Source of the DNA: Vitrella brassicaformis
Lineage: Eukaryota; Sar; Vitrellaceae
Length of the DNA stretch: 64,000 bases
Reading direction: 5' to 3'
NCBI GenBank assembly: GCA_001179505.1
Contig: CDMY01000104.1
Span: 1-64,000, forward strand
The stretch's first letter is position 1. Each line of letters starts with the position of its first letter. The notes under the pieces are model-generated. The model worked only from the letters and a program-made list of their open reading frames with translations, made no database searches and was not told the origin of the DNA. Of this stretch, positions 45,489 through 58,074 are shown in pieces. The position numbers and the translations under genes are program-made.

Positions 45489-48400
45489 ATGGACACGCAA
45501 GCGGGTCCACGCCCGTCGCAACTCATGTCTCGTAGATCTCGCCCGTGTAACTCCGCTGTAACTTTCGGAAACAAAAGCCGCAGCAGCTTCTATGCCTACA
45601 GGAGAGCCCTCATCAAACAGGTACAGAGATGCGCTGACAAACACTCATCCGATTCGACCCATCCACCCATCCATGCGCGACGGATGAATGCGCCCGTGTG
45701 CTGTGCTGTGGTGCTGTGTGTTCTTCTTTCTTAGCCCTCCGTTGAGTCAGTCGGCGTCCACGTGCACTGCCAGGGTGCGCCGTGCACTGAGGGTGTGTGT
45801 CCGCGTGAGGCCGCCTCTGGAAAGGGAGCTGGGAGGCTGCCTGCTTTTGCGCCCGGACCAAGTGGTGATCACACCAACATGCTGTTGTTGTATCACTCAT
45901 CAATTGGTCTGTGGTCTTTTCTTTCACCTGTCAGGCGGAGTGTTTGTCTGATGGCCGTACGCTGATTCTGCGTGAGATCCTGTCTTACTCAGTGCCGCCA
46001 TGTCGACCCCAGGGCCTCTCGCGCAATGCCTCTCTGTCGGATCTGCGAGTGAGGGACGGCAATGCGCTGTGGCGGGACGGCGATGCCGAGCAGTGGGCCG
46101 CTCGCCGCCGGTGTGCTGCACAGTATATCTTCACCTTTGACAGAGGTGAGGTGAGGTGGCATGGCGTGGGGCAGTCAGTGATCAGATGGGATGGGACGAG
46201 AGGAGGGGATATGGATGGATGCGCGTGTGTGTGTGTGTGTTCAGTGTTTGGTGTGGGTGCTACCCAGGAGGCCGTGTACGAGAGCATGGTGCGGCCGGCT
46301 GTGCGGCAGGCGAAAGAGGGCTTCTCATCCACCATTTTCGCATATGGACAAACAGGTGGGCTTACACGACTGACGCCCGCATTCTTTCGTCTGCACGCGT
46401 GACGTACTTACAGGGGCCGGCAAGACGTATACGATGGAGGGCATCTTGGACCGGCCAAACCACCCACAGAGAGGTAGGCAGGTCGGAAGGTGGGCAGGCA
46501 CCGACACACACACACACACACACACCAACGTTGGCACCTATTCAGGCATTTGCCCTCGTGCTGTGGCGGACCTGTTTGCCCTGGGGCGGCAGCAGGGCAG
46601 TGGTTTGGGGCCGTTTCGCATGAGAGTGTCGTTCGTGCAGATATACAACGAGGCAAGAAGGAGGGATCAAGAATTCTCGACATCATGTGTTTGTGTGACG
46701 CACGCAAAAATTGTTAAAATTCTTTCGCAGGTAGTGACGGACCTGCTGCAGCCTTCCAACACGAATCTGCCAATGCGGTATGCTATGCGCGCCTCAGCCC
46801 GCACACAAGGCGGATGGCATGGAAACACATGCCTGCCTGCCTGCCTGCCTGCCGTGTGTGGGTGTCATGTCCGTTCATCTGTCAGTGAGGACAAGCGCCG
46901 CGGCGTCTTTGTGGACGGCTTATCGGAGTGGCCTCTCACTCACCCTCAAGACATCTATCGGTCGCTCAACTCAACCAGAAAGAAAGAGAGAGCACTGTTG
47001 CGCATCCCCTGTCTGTCTGTTTGTCTGTCCGTCCGTCTGTCCGTCCGTCCGTCAATCAGCATACTGTCCCAGGTCGACGACGTGCGGCCGATCGCGCCAA
47101 CAACGGTCAACGACAGGTCCTCCCGCAGCCATACCATGCTCACCCTGCAGATAGACAACAACAGCCCCCACCCACACCCACAACCACACGCACACGAGCC
47201 CCAGCCCGCTCTGTGTGCGCCTGGTCGTCGTGGGGGGCGGCTGCATCTGGTGGACCTGGCTGGAAGCGAACGTGTGCGGCTGACTGGGGCCACTGGTGTG
47301 CGTCTGGAGGAGAGCAAGCGCATCAATCAGTCGCTGGCCGCACTGGGGAATGTTGTCATGGCTCTCACACACGGGAGGAAGGTACGAGCGAAACAGGGAG
47401 GGAGGGAGGGAGGGAGGGGTGAACGGTTCCTTCCTTCCGATGTGCGGATGTGTGTATGTGTGTATGTGTGTGTGTGTGTGCGTCAGCATGTGCCGTATCG
47501 TGACAGCAAGCTGACCAGGCTGCTGCAGGACTCTCTCGGCGGTTGGTGCATCACCACTCTCATCGCATGCATCGCACCCACTCCCGAGGTACAGTACTCA
47601 GGCGTCTAGACATTCCGAGCATGGCACAGCACAGCACCCCTTTGTCTTTCTTTCCCGTGTGTGTTGTGTTCTCTCTTCAGTCGTTCGGTGAGAGCCTGTC
47701 CACCCTCAAGTTTGCGCTGAGGTCCAACAGAGTGCACAATGAGCCGCAGATACAGGTAGGTAGCTCGTACACACACACAGACAGAAATCACATATATGCA
47801 CTCATATCCACTACACACAGATAGAGGAGCTGCCCTGGACAGCCTCAATGGCCTCCGCAAACATGCGCCACGTTGCTGCCGGACTTCGGCAAGACCTCAC
47901 CTCAACAAACGACGTAAGCATAGCACACGACAGCAGAAGAGTTGTCAATTGGTCGCCATCCAATCCATGTGCTGCAGGCTGCATCCATCCCCTCAGGCCC
48001 CTTCTCCCGCGCCGGCAGCCGCCCCAGGACGCCTCACGAGGGCCGTGATGCCACGAGCCTTCTCGGCATGGCGACCGACGGCAGCAGGTCGCGGTGCCCG
48101 TCGCGTCGGCGTGAGCGTGAGGGCGAGACGGGCCAGGTCAATCGGTATCGTCAGTTGTTGATGCGGCAGAGGGAGACCATGGCTGGTAGGAATTGCTATG
48201 GCTATCTTTGTATGCATGAATGGATAGATGGATGGATGGGCGGTATGCAGAGTTGGCGTCGAGTCTTGCGCATCGTGACGAGAAGCTTAGGAGCCTGCAA
48301 CACCAATACGACTCGCTGCAGCAGTAGGGACAGCACCCTTACCACATCCACATGGGAGGCGTGGATGGTATGGATGGATGGATGGATGTGTGTGTCAGGG

Positions 48401-49389
48401 AGCACCTGTCGCTCATCTCCCAGCTGCAGCCGGCCCCCCTCGCCCCATCTCGCTCCGTGCAGACAGTGCCCCACACTCCCTCATCCACACCTCTCTACTT
48501 TCCCGGCGCCACAAGGCAAGAGCCATCTGACATCGATATCGACATCGACGACAGCTGCCCACCGCCCTCAATCGGCGTCAGAAGTGGCCGGCAGGTCGAG
48601 CCCTTCCCCGTCGACCACTCCCCTCACTATGTGCCCTCTGCACAGGGGAGCATGGCCATCAGCCAGACGACTCGGCTTCGTCTCGGCGACCCCTCCCCTC
48701 CTCGTGCACGCGCCGCTCGCTCAGCCTGCAGCTCACCCCTGCGGCCAGTTGGGGGCACTGGCGGGCAACCAAGACGGCAGTCGCCATTCGCTGCCCGTGG
48801 GCGGGACCTCCCCTCCGTCCCTATCGTCGAGGGAGTGCCGTCGCCCTTCTCTCATCAGTCCGCCAGAAGGAGGATAGACAACCAGCAGACGTCATCTGCG
48901 CGGCTGGTCGGCGGAGACCGGGCCACATTATCCACTTCCAGTGCTTCGGCAGTGCCAATTAGCAGCACCGACCCTGTCTTCTCCTTCCTGGACGGCCTGA
49001 GAGGCAAGGCCGCGTCGATGAGGGCAGATGAGCCACGAGATGTGGATCATGATCATGGCCCTTCCCAAGCTGACCCTGGCCACCCTCCGGCAGCACCAGC
49101 AGCGGCGTGGGAGGACTCTCCCTCCCTGTGGCTTGACTCCCTTCTCGATGGCCTCGACACATCAGCACCTCCCAGCGGCACCAAGATCAGACCATCATCG
49201 TCTCTGCGTTCGAAGGATGCCGCCCTGATCCGAGACGCATTGGACGATGTGGCACTGTCGAGGGGGCGTGCCATTGCCGTGGGGAGCAAGGCGGATGCGG
49301 CACTGGCTGAGATGGGCATAGGGGGGGAGGGTGTGGGCAAGCGATGGATGGGCACACCTAGCTTTGGCCGGTTGGGGGAGGATAGATGA
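45489..49389 (+). CDS. Kinesin motor protein with disordered C-terminal tail
   Basis: About 15 exons. The start is the ATG at 45489 (MDTQAGPRPSQL), with exon 1 ending LIKQ. The motor begins LRVCVRVRPPLEREL. The P-loop is split by an intron: AYGQT at about 46343-46357 and GAGKTYTME from about 46413. Other motifs are SFVQIYNE, switch I NDRSSRSHTM (about 47111-47140), switch II LVDLAGSER (about 47250-47275), INQSLAALGNVVMAL and VPYRDSKLTRLLQDSLGG (about 47490-47540), and the motor closes at SLSTLKFALRSNRV. All nucleotide-binding motifs are intact. The motor is N-terminal, so plus-end motility is expected. The tail has one short coiled segment (EKLRSLQHQYDSLQQ) and then about 340 residues rich in Ser/Pro/Asp, with no cargo domain recognised. 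The family cannot be fixed by eye. Confidence 0.85.
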
Positions 49390-50158
49390 GCTGTGTGGCG
49401 GTCGCTACTTGTGAGTATTTGTCTGTGCTGCACATATATACATAGTGGAATGGAATGGAATGGACCAGCTCGAAAGAAAGTGCCTTCACGTGAAAGCTTA
49501 GCTTGGATCGATCATGGCTCATTGAGCGAATGAATGACACACACGCACATCATGATCTCCACACACATGTACAAGTTTAGGGTAGGTTCGTCAAGAGACA
49601 GGCAGCAGCAGCAGCAAATGAGTCGGACCAATGATTCCGTAACCCCATGAAAATGAGGCATAGCAAAAAAGCAAAGATACATCGATTCAACCGATTCCCC
49701 GAGCAAAGCTCCATTCCCCTCCACCTCTACCAGCATGCACCCTCGCCGATGTCATGCAATCTCCCCGCTAGCAGAGGTGCCTGGCTCGATCGCCCGCTCG
49801 ATCGAATGGTGCTGACTGTCGCTTAAAGGGACACACGTGAGCCCCACATGTCATGGCGTGACATGTGACAGAGACAGAAAACGAGAAATGGCAAAATCGA
49901 TGAGTGTGTTGAGGCTCGTTGAATTCGATTCAATGGATGGACCGGATGTGCATAGGGACACTCACCTCTAATCGCATCATCAGACAATCGTGTGTCTGTT
50001 TTCACCACACGCAAGAACACAGTGTAGCCTGTCCGTAGCATTCGCGTTCACCCCCTGCCACTGGTTGACTGACACAATTAACACACACACATACGCACAC
50101 CCAATGCGCGTTGTGTTCGTATGTGTTCTTGTGTGTGCTTGCTCACTCACTCACTCAC
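49390..50158. other. Convergent intergenic region
   Basis: About 0.77 kb between the kinesin stop and the channel stop. It contains 'tggaatggaatggaatgg' near 49445-49462 and a CACT run near 50143-50168. No gene seen. Confidence 0.5.
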
Positions 50159-52720
50159 TCACTCACTCAGAGCTTGCTGTCTCTGCAACTCGTCCAGGAG
50201 CGCCGCGTGCCTCTCAGCCTCGCTCTGCTGCTGCTGTCCGGTGGAGGGGACGTTGGCGGTGTGGAGCGCCTCTAGAGGGTGCAGCTGCACAAGCGGGCCT
50301 GAGACCATCCATGTGTCCGCCCGATAGAAGGTCAGAGAGAGGCACATGCATGCATTCGTCACATTGTTTGTGCATACCCGATAGAGTTGAAAACATTGAT
50401 GACCGCCTTCTTCTCTCCGTCCTTCCCGTCGGAGCCCCCTCCTCTCCCGCTGCCCGCGCCCTTTGGTGTGGCGTGAGGGGGAGAGTTGGCAGGGACGACG
50501 CCTGAGCCGTGTCCCCATGCTGTTCCCGCATCTCTCTCAGATGCTTGACAGCCTCCATGCTCTTGATGAGGGCCGTCAGGCGGCTTGCGATAAGCTCATC
50601 TATCGTGTCAACGATCTCTCTCTTCAGCGTCTCTTCGCCATGGGGGGCATCACCCCCACTGGCATCCAGTGGAGGCGTGGGCGCGACGGGCTGCGGCTGA
50701 TAGCGGGGTGAGACGATGCTCTCGAGGGCGACGTACGAGTGTGATCCACTCTGCCGTCTGGGTGAGCGGTCGACGAAGGTGCTGCCCCTCCTCATCGAGG
50801 CCGGTTTGGACAGCGGGCCTGACTGAGGGGGGGGTGGCGACCCCCGTGCCTGACTCAGGATGGCCGCCAGGTCTTGTGTGCCCGCACTCATGGGCGGGCG
50901 ATGCCGGTGCCTGCACACACACATTCATGTGACGGCGAGGCATGAAAACGCGGATATACTTAAGGAAGACCTCACCTGACGAAGACGCCGGCTTTCTCGC
51001 CAGGTGGCGATGTCAGCGAGTGGCGCGGTGACTTGTCGTCGCCGCCCCAAGACTTGACGGACTGCGGGCTGCCTGGCGGGCTGCCGCCCTTTGCCTCCGG
51101 AGGTTTCTCGGGCACTACCACCGTCAGTCTGCGGCTGCCCTTCGGTGACGACGGCGCCGGCTGCCTCTTGTCCTCGGCTGACGTGGCAGACACCACCTCC
51201 GCCTCTGATGTGCTGTTGGCGATCGCTGCCGCGCTCGAGGTCACTGCATTTCCCACCACGTGGTCCATGCCCTCTTTCCCCCCCTCGTCAGATACATCCT
51301 CCTTTTTTGCCGTCTGCCTGTCTGCTGGTTTGCGGGGCTGCATGGGCGGCAGGCCGGCGTTGAGTAGGAACCGTGTGCCGTACGGCTCGTCGTTTGCGAT
51401 TGCGATGAAGGTGCGACGAAGTGCGAGCCGGATTTGAAACTTGCGGATGCGGGCAGCTTCTTCGGGGAAGTCGAGGAGGATGTTACCGAGCTCGTCACGT
51501 GGCAAAAACAACACTTCGACATATGTGAGTGCGATGGCAGCGTGCCGATCCATGAGCTCCCACTCCGACAGAATGAGATCCTTTCACACACACACACACA
51601 AGAGCGACCATAGCCAAATGTGCCGGCCCTGCGCGTGAGTGTGTTTGCATACCTCGCCCCAGACGGATCCAACGGACATAATTTTGCCGCGACGAGCGGC
51701 CAAACCTGCAATCCAAAGTATGTGTTTGCAAAAGTCATCGATGAAGCGAGACGGTTACCTCTCTGTACGATGTACAGCGTGGCCGCCATGTCGAGGACTT
51801 CCTCCGGTCCATAGGCGAGCGGCTGCAAACTCTTGGCGATCTCCACCACAAACTGATTGTTCGTGCAGTCGCGCAACCACGATACCTGCACACATCAAAC
51901 CGATGTGTGCATCGAAATTGGTGCTTGATGATCGATGGCTGATCAATGACCTTCTGCAGCCACGGTTTGTTCGCCGCCAGGGCCACTTCTCCCTGCAGCT
52001 GGGGAGACATCTGAGCAGGCAGGAGACACAGACTGTCTCTCTGGGCCTGTCTGTGTCTATGCGTCTGTTTGTATGTGTGACCTTTGTTTCTACCTTGTCG
52101 ATGAGTGTGCGATGAGAGATGAGCCGCTGCAGGTGATGGGCGTTCTGAAAGTACGTCCGAAGCCGCACCTGCAGATTAGGCTCGAGCCTTCTGTCTCGCA
52201 TCATGTCATTGAGATCATCCATAGTGCGCTGATACTCGTGCGTGTGGATGTCGATGTTGGTAATGATATTGACTGCGTTACCGATGATGTACGCCCTGAA
52301 CAATCAATCGACACGCACATCACATCACATCACGTCACATCACATAGGCTGGGCTGGCTCTCAAATCAAGCGTGTCGTGTGTGTCGTTCGTCCCCACCAT
52401 ATCATCCCTCCAATGAGCATACACACCACACACACGCCGTACTCGATGTACGTGAATGGCACAATGTCACCTGAATGCAGTGCACCAAACAAACAGGGAA
52501 GCAACTACGCTCAGCTGGATATGCCTCTCCGTCGGTCCGTCCGTCTGAATGCGCGTACCGTAGCCAATGGATGTGAGCGTCATGAAGGACCAATAGAGTG
52601 AGACGAGGTAGATTTGCCAGGCCGCCGCGATGTGCGGTTCGGGTTTGTCCTCGAGCAGGGCCACAAGCCAAGTGACATCATCCTCCTCACCCTTGTCATA
52701 CCCTGTGTGTGTGTGGATGC

Positions 52721-52755
<35 letters not shown>

Positions 52756-54096
52756 AGAGACAGAGAGTGGGCAATCAGTCAATCAGTCAAGCAAGGAAAC
52801 GCATACCACTGACTGACTCACTTGCGAGGAATGCCCAGGTGCATGCCATCCAGTGGCCGCTGAAGACGGTCAGCAGCACAAACTTCCACAAGGCAATGCT
52901 CTGATAGCTCAGACCGCTCTTCGCCTCCCACCTGCATGCCCACAACACCACGCCATCCATCCATCCATCCACCGCGAATCCTTTTGGTCACATTGCACCT
53001 ACCTCTGCAGCAGCCGCTGCGCCCGCAGGAGTCTCGCCAGCTTGAGCAATCGAAGCAGCTTGAACAGCCGCAGCACCTTGACCTCGTCTCTCAGGTCGAG
53101 CACCAGGAGGGCGATGTCGAAGGGGATCACCGAGAGGAGGTCGATGGTGAACCACGAGGAGAGGTACCGATGTGCGATCTTCTTGCGGTCGTACACCCAT
53201 CCGTGAGGGGATTTGTACATGAGATTGAAGTTGATGGCGATGTGCGCCCAGAACGCCACGTCGACAAAACGGTTAATGCCGAAGTAGACGTCCAGTTTTG
53301 TCGGCAGCAATCCCACTTCATAGGGGGTCCATGTGCCCGTGAACAGCAGCAGGACGATCATCAGCTGATCCCAAAAGCGCATAAAGCTCGAGTTGGGGTC
53401 CAGCACCCGCCCCTGCCTCACCCGCTGACGCAGCACAGCCAGTTGATCACGAAAGGCCAGCTTCTGGGGCAAGCTCTGAGTCGACCCACGGGCCGGAGCC
53501 AACAGAATCGGCTCACCCAGCCGGAACTTCTTGTCATGTTTTTCCATAGGCGACGGATCCGAGTGGCGTCTCTTGTCGTCGTGCTGTGAGTACTTCTTGC
53601 TCCTGGGAGACAGCGCGAGCACCGACAGGCCTCGGGAGAAGTTCGGCAGCCATGACTGGGGCCATGCGCTGCTCCAGCCGTCACTCAGAGCCTTGCGAAG
53701 CCTCTGTAGACCCGTCGGTCTTGCGCGTCCCGCGGCTGTAGGGGTCGGGGCAGACTTGGACCCCCGCGGTTCACCATGTTCTGCGACCGTCTCCAGGCGG
53801 ACCTTGTCTGCCTCCCTCTCGAGCGCATGCTCACAAGACTGCCGTGGTGACGAGCTGCTGAGGATAATCGGCGTGAGCGAGTGATGAGGAATTGTCCGAG
53901 TGCTGCTGTGCTCCGAGAAGTGGGACCGGACAGACGACTGCGTGGCGTGGCCTTCGTCGCCAGCCGCTGGTCTGGGCGCCATGTTCAGCTTGCCGCCTGC
54001 TTGAAGTCTGGCGGGGCCCCGCCTGCCATCCGAATGAGGGGAACTGGATGGCGATGAACCCCCCCGGAAGCTGCCGAGAGCGGCTTGCGCAAACAT
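50159..54096 (-). CDS. Voltage-type K+ channel with cyclic-nucleotide-binding-like C-terminus (EAG/CNG/plant Shaker group)
   Basis: The start is the ATG at 54096 (MFAQAALGSF); the stop is at 50159. About 230 disordered residues precede the six-helix core. S1 starts near FWDQLMIVLLLFTGTW, S2-S3 include DVAFWAHIAINFN, and S4 is LRLFKLLRLLKLARLLRAQR with basic residues at every third position. The pore exon reads YLVSLYWSFMTLTSIGYG, so the filter is SIGYG where K+ channels usually have T(V/I)GYG or GFG. After S6 comes a C-linker (EYQRTMDDLNDMMRDRRLEP, LRTYFQNAHHLQ) and a CNBD-like region (VVEIAKSLQPLAYGPEEVL, ATLYIVQRG). The tail is long, Ser/Pro-rich, with a coiled segment (LKREIVDTIDELIASRL). 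A membrane K+ or cation channel; ligand binding cannot be judged because the phosphate-binding cassette is weak. Confidence 0.8.
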
Positions 54097-54126
54097 CGAT
54101 GGTGCCGGACGGATTGATGCACGAGG

Positions 54127-55992
54127 ATGAAAGGAGACGGGGGGCTACTTGGGGGCTGCGAGCTCGAAGACGGGAAAAGGGATGGTGCGGTCTTGAGGAC
54201 GGCTGCTGTGATGGAGCTGAGGACATCCGAGTCGCCTCTTGGCGCCATCCGGCACCGCATAGCCAAGCCAGCATCCCTTTCTTTCGGCCTCTGGACACAC
54301 GAGGAGGACACCGGCACAACAACAAAGGTGCTTCCCTTCCATGTACGTATCCTTCCACACTGCGTGCTGGCCGCTTCTTCTGCCATCCCGCTGCTCGGCC
54401 TTCTTTTTCTTCTGCCATCGGTGGTCGGTAACCACGCACTCCACGCGAAGAAGGAGAGCCAAGGACGACAAACGTTTTTGTATTGGTATGTGCGCCGCGC
54501 CCGTGTGTGCGGTGGTGCAGGCTCCCCTGTCGTCGGCCGTCGGTGTGGTCCACTGGGTGATGGCGGTGTGGACAACAGTGCAGTTCGTCTACAACTTCTG
54601 CATGGCTGCCTTCCACCAGCCGGGGTGGGTGACGCAGAGGCACCAGCCGAGCGCAGACCAGACCTTCGTGATAGGTCAGTCAGCGAGTCAAGTCAAGTCA
54701 GGAAGGAGAGGAGGGAGCAGCGCACGCTGCGTGTTGTGTGTGTTGTGTTGTGCAGGTCCTTATCGTTACGCCCCTCGTCAATGTGACGTGTGTGGTCTGT
54801 TGAAGCCGCCGCGCGCTCGGCACTGCAGTGCGCTGGGCCGGTGTGTGCTGCGGATGGACCACTGGTGCCCATGGATGTAAGTGACCCTGCCGAGGGCAGA
54901 ATGTGTCTGTGGGATTGTCATGTCATGCGTGTGTCAGAGGCAACGCGGTTGGGCTATGCAATCACGGGCACTTTGTGCTGATCTTTGTCTTTGGGCTGTT
55001 GGGCTGCCTGCACGTCATTCTGCTGGTGGGTGGGGGTGGGTGGGTAACCTACCCTAATGGCTGGATTGATAATGGATGCCATCAAACCGACCTGCCTGCC
55101 TGCTCAGGTGGCTCTGCACACTGCATTCGCCGCTCACGACATCGAAGCGGCTGCACACTCATCAATAGCCAGGTGGGCTGACAACCGCACACCCGTGAGT
55201 GCGTATTGGTCCCCATCGTTCGGCCTTGCGTGTCTGTCTTGCAGGTGGGCGTTGCGCTACACCGGTGGCGGCATCACCAGCACCATGATGGCGCTGCACC
55301 TTCACGTCCTGGCTTGGCTCGGGTGGGAGAGCGCACTGCTGCTGGCTGGGGCCTTTCTCGCGCTGCTTGTCATTTCTGCCGTCGGCGGACAGCAGCTGTA
55401 TCACGTGTGGACGGGGCAGACAGTCATCGAGGCCACTGGGTTCGGCTCTCCTGAGTTTGTGGAGGTCAAGCCCAACGTGTGGAGCCCCCTGCCCCACCGT
55501 TTCTACGACCGGGGGCCGGCAGAAAACATCAGGAGCATACTCGGGGATCTTCCCGTCATGCGTCTCCTACTCCCCATTTCTGGTGTGTCTGCACAGCAGC
55601 TGCAAAACTGTATACATGCAACACAAGTGTGCATGTGTTGTGTGCATATATCGCCACTCTCGATCTGTGTGCCTGGTTGCTTGTCAGGTCGGTTTCCGCC
55701 CGGTGCAGGGGTTCACTTCGTGCCGCTTCCCTCCCGCCTGGCGTCTCTCGGCCGCAGAATGAGCTACACCGTCCGTGGGACGCAGAAGCAGCCTGCCCAC
55801 GACAACCACGGGCACTCTGTGCTGCCCTCCCCTGAGCGGCCAACCTCGCCCGACTTTTTGGGATCTGACACAACGGCCTCGCCTTCTTGTCACTCGACCA
55901 CGCCCAATCCGGGCACGTCGCCGGCATTTTCCCCTCTGCCGCAGGCCGAGATGATTGCCGGGGGGGATGAGGGTATGGGCAGGGGAGGATGA
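54127..55992 (+). CDS. DHHC-family palmitoyltransferase-like membrane protein with DHWC core
   Basis: The ATG at 54127 is only 30 bp from the divergent channel start, so the true start may lie elsewhere. N-terminal helices include VLAASSAIPLLGLLFLLPSV and VHWVMAVWTTVQFVYNF. The cysteine-rich domain reads CDVCGLLKPPRARHCSALGR then CVLRMDHWCPWMGNAVG (about 54781-54960). The first CxxC, the HC pair and the catalytic Cys are present, but the usual HCSxC cysteine is Leu, the DHHC second His is Trp, and the NCVG cysteine is Ala. Later helices are FVLIFVFGLLGCLHVILLV and LLLAGAFLALLVISAVGG, and a TTx-like motif is missing. The C-terminal tail is Ser/Pro-rich. It is clearly of the zDHHC fold; with altered zinc ligands it may be a divergent or inactive member. 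Confidence 0.75.
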
Positions 55993-56968
55993 CAGACAAT
56001 CAATTGACATGGATGGCGAGTGGAGAGGAGAGGAGCGACTGTGACGGTGACGGCTTTTTCTCTGTCACATACCATACACACAGTGAGAACGAGAGCTATA
56101 TAGTCAGGGAGAGACAGACTGGCTGCATTGGCCAGTGGACACCTCACATCAATGCATTCCTTCGTTCGTTGGTGCGGTGGTTTTTCAAGTAAGCGATTGA
56201 TGCGTGCGGAAACGAGTATGTCCGTCCGTCCGTCCGTCGTGGCGGCTTTTTGTGGGGTGGGTGGTGGCACGCACCGGTGTTTAAGTAAGTGACGGAGTGA
56301 GTTTCGTGTGTGTAGATAGCTGAAGTGGGAACGGTCGATTGGTTGGCACGGCAAAGGGGTGGTGGTGCAGGTGGATCTATGTGAATACGGTGGATGGACG
56401 GATGTGGCTGACGGGGAGGGGATGTGTCTGTTTGTTGTCTGTGTTGGTTCTCTTGTCAGCTGCGTGTGTGTGGTGATGGACGGTGGAAAGACGCGACCTG
56501 TGCGGTGTTGTGTGTATGTTAAGTTAACGAGTGCCAATTCGTCCGCCTAAGCGTGGGTACGGTACATGAAGCACATGCATTCAATAGCCTCCTGGCAGGG
56601 CGGGCGCGATACGATGCGCCCGTCAGTCAGTCAGCATCTACGCATCCATCGAGTCGACTACCCCATTGCGCAGCGCACACAAAAAGTCGTGTCTGTCCGC
56701 CGTGATGTGATGGATATGTACACAAACACAAAGACAAACAAACAAGGCAACAGGACAGGCGCCACCTGTCATGACTAGGCAGACCACGCGGGAGCAGAGC
56801 AAAAAGCGGAGCAGATGTCTGCCTGCCTGCCTGCCTCTCTCTAACCCACTTCTCTCGCGCCTCCTACAATCGTTGCATGCCCTCCTTAATTAACGCCCCC
56901 CCCGCACCTATCAGTATGCGCGCTTCGCTAGGTACCCTCCCTCCCTCCCTCCCTCGTGTGATTTCTCT
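55993..56968. other. Convergent intergenic region
   Basis: About 1 kb with TCCG runs (about 56218-56240), TG-rich sequence, (CCTG)n near 56818-56836 and CCCTCCCTCC near 56936-56954. No gene seen. Confidence 0.5.
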
Positions 56969-57727
56969 TCAGTCGCCGCCCAGTCTGTACCCACGGCCTC
57001 CGAACTGTCTGGGTGGTGGTGGTGGAGCGGCCCTGCCGGCCTGCCCGCCGGCCGCCGCTGGTCGGCCGCCCTCCTGCACTGCGATCATGAACTGGTCGAT
57101 GAAGCCGGGCGTCTTGAGGAGGGTCATGCCGTTTTCAGCCGGCAGGACCTCCTTGAGGAAATAGTAGGTGTGTCCGGCGGCCACGCCCAGAAGGTCGCCC
57201 CACGGCGAGCCACCCAGGAGCATGTTGAAGAACATAAGGGCCCAGGGGAGCTGGTAGCCCTGGATGGAGAAGCCCCAGTAGGTGAGCTGCGCCCAGGCCT
57301 CCCGCCGGCTCCAGTAGTAGATGATGGCCATGAGGAGCGAGGAGAAGTTCATCGGCAGCCCGTTGGGCCACGCGAGGGCGCAGCTGAGCCCGTCGATGGT
57401 GAGCATGTTGATGAGGAGGAAGAAGAGGTAGCTGCCGGGGGTGCCCTGGCTGGTGAAGCACTCGTTCCTCTCCAGGCGGCCCGAGAAGGTGATGAAGAAG
57501 TAGAGGTTGAAGACGAAAGGAAAGCCGAATTGGCCGATATAGAGGTAGTTGGTGATGGGCCGCCAGATGTGCAGACGGCTGACGACGAGCGGCCAGTTGA
57601 GCAGCAGCACTGAGGGATTGAACAGCTTCAGCTGGGTCACAAGCGTCAGGCAGAAGAAGACGGTCGTCAGCACGCGGGAGAGGAACGGAATACCAAAGTA
57701 GAAACCCTCTATCGTCGTGCCTTCCAT
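56969..57727 (-). CDS. Derlin (Der1-like ER-associated degradation protein)
   Basis: An intronless frame of 252 residues from the ATG at 57727 (MEGTTIEGFYFGIPFLSR) to a stop at 56969. It reads as a Derlin from end to end: the N-terminal IPFLSRVLTT segment, WRPITNYLYIG with the conserved WR, FFITFSGRLERNECF, LFFLLINMLTIDGLS, then LTYWGFSIQGYQLPWALMFF and the rhomboid-like GDLLGVAAGHTYYFLKEVLP. Six helices are expected. Derlins are catalytically dead rhomboid relatives that move misfolded proteins out of the ER with Cdc48/p97. The tail is Gly/Pro-rich (PPPPPRQFGGRGY) without an obvious SHP box. It is head-to-head with the U2 snRNA gene. Confidence 0.9.
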   Translation of the reverse strand: MEGTTIEGFYFGIPFLSRVLTTVFFCLTLVTQLKLFNPSVLLLNWPLVVSRLHIWRPITNYLYIGQFGFPFVFNLYFFITFSGRLERNECFTSQGTPGSYLFFLLINMLTIDGLSCALAWPNGLPMNFSSLLMAIIYYWSRREAWAQLTYWGFSIQGYQLPWALMFFNMLLGGSPWGDLLGVAAGHTYYFLKEVLPAENGMTLLKTPGFIDQFMIAVQEGGRPAAAGGQAGRAAPPPPPRQFGGRGYRLGGD

Positions 57728-57894
57728 CCTTCCTGGCGGCTGTTTGTGTCTGTGGCCGATGGTCAGAGGGAGGAAACACGAGCCGAAAGTTGTCGAAAAG
57801 TCCCGACCAATTAAGCTAGGGTATCACGCTCCAAAGCGCCACACGTTTTTCTTGCAAGCTCGGCTGCGAGCTCGGTCTTGCTCTCGCCTCTTTT

Positions 57895-58046
57895 CTCGCG
57901 GAGATCTGGCTGATCTGACCACACGGCAGTGCGTCCATGCACCCAAAGTGTCTGTCGTGACGGCAGGAAGCCGAGATCTGCAGCCATCGACGAGACAGAA
58001 ACTGAGACAATCCTGCCAGCCATCACCGACTGCAGATCTGTGTCGG
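57895..58046 (+). promoter_or_regulatory. snRNA-type upstream promoter block of U2
   Basis: About 150 bp ending with 'ccgactgcagatctgtg', some 30 bp before the U2 5' end. The same block, with 'gtgtctgtcgtgacgg', 'gagatctgcagccatcga' and 'cagccatcacc' in the same order, precedes U1 (about 59905-60050) and U4 (about 61125-61275), and part of it precedes U5 in inverted orientation. It is the likely snRNA-specific promoter (USE/PSE-like). Confidence 0.8.
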
Positions 58047-58074
58047 CCACTCCCTGCCACTTCTCCAGATCAGC

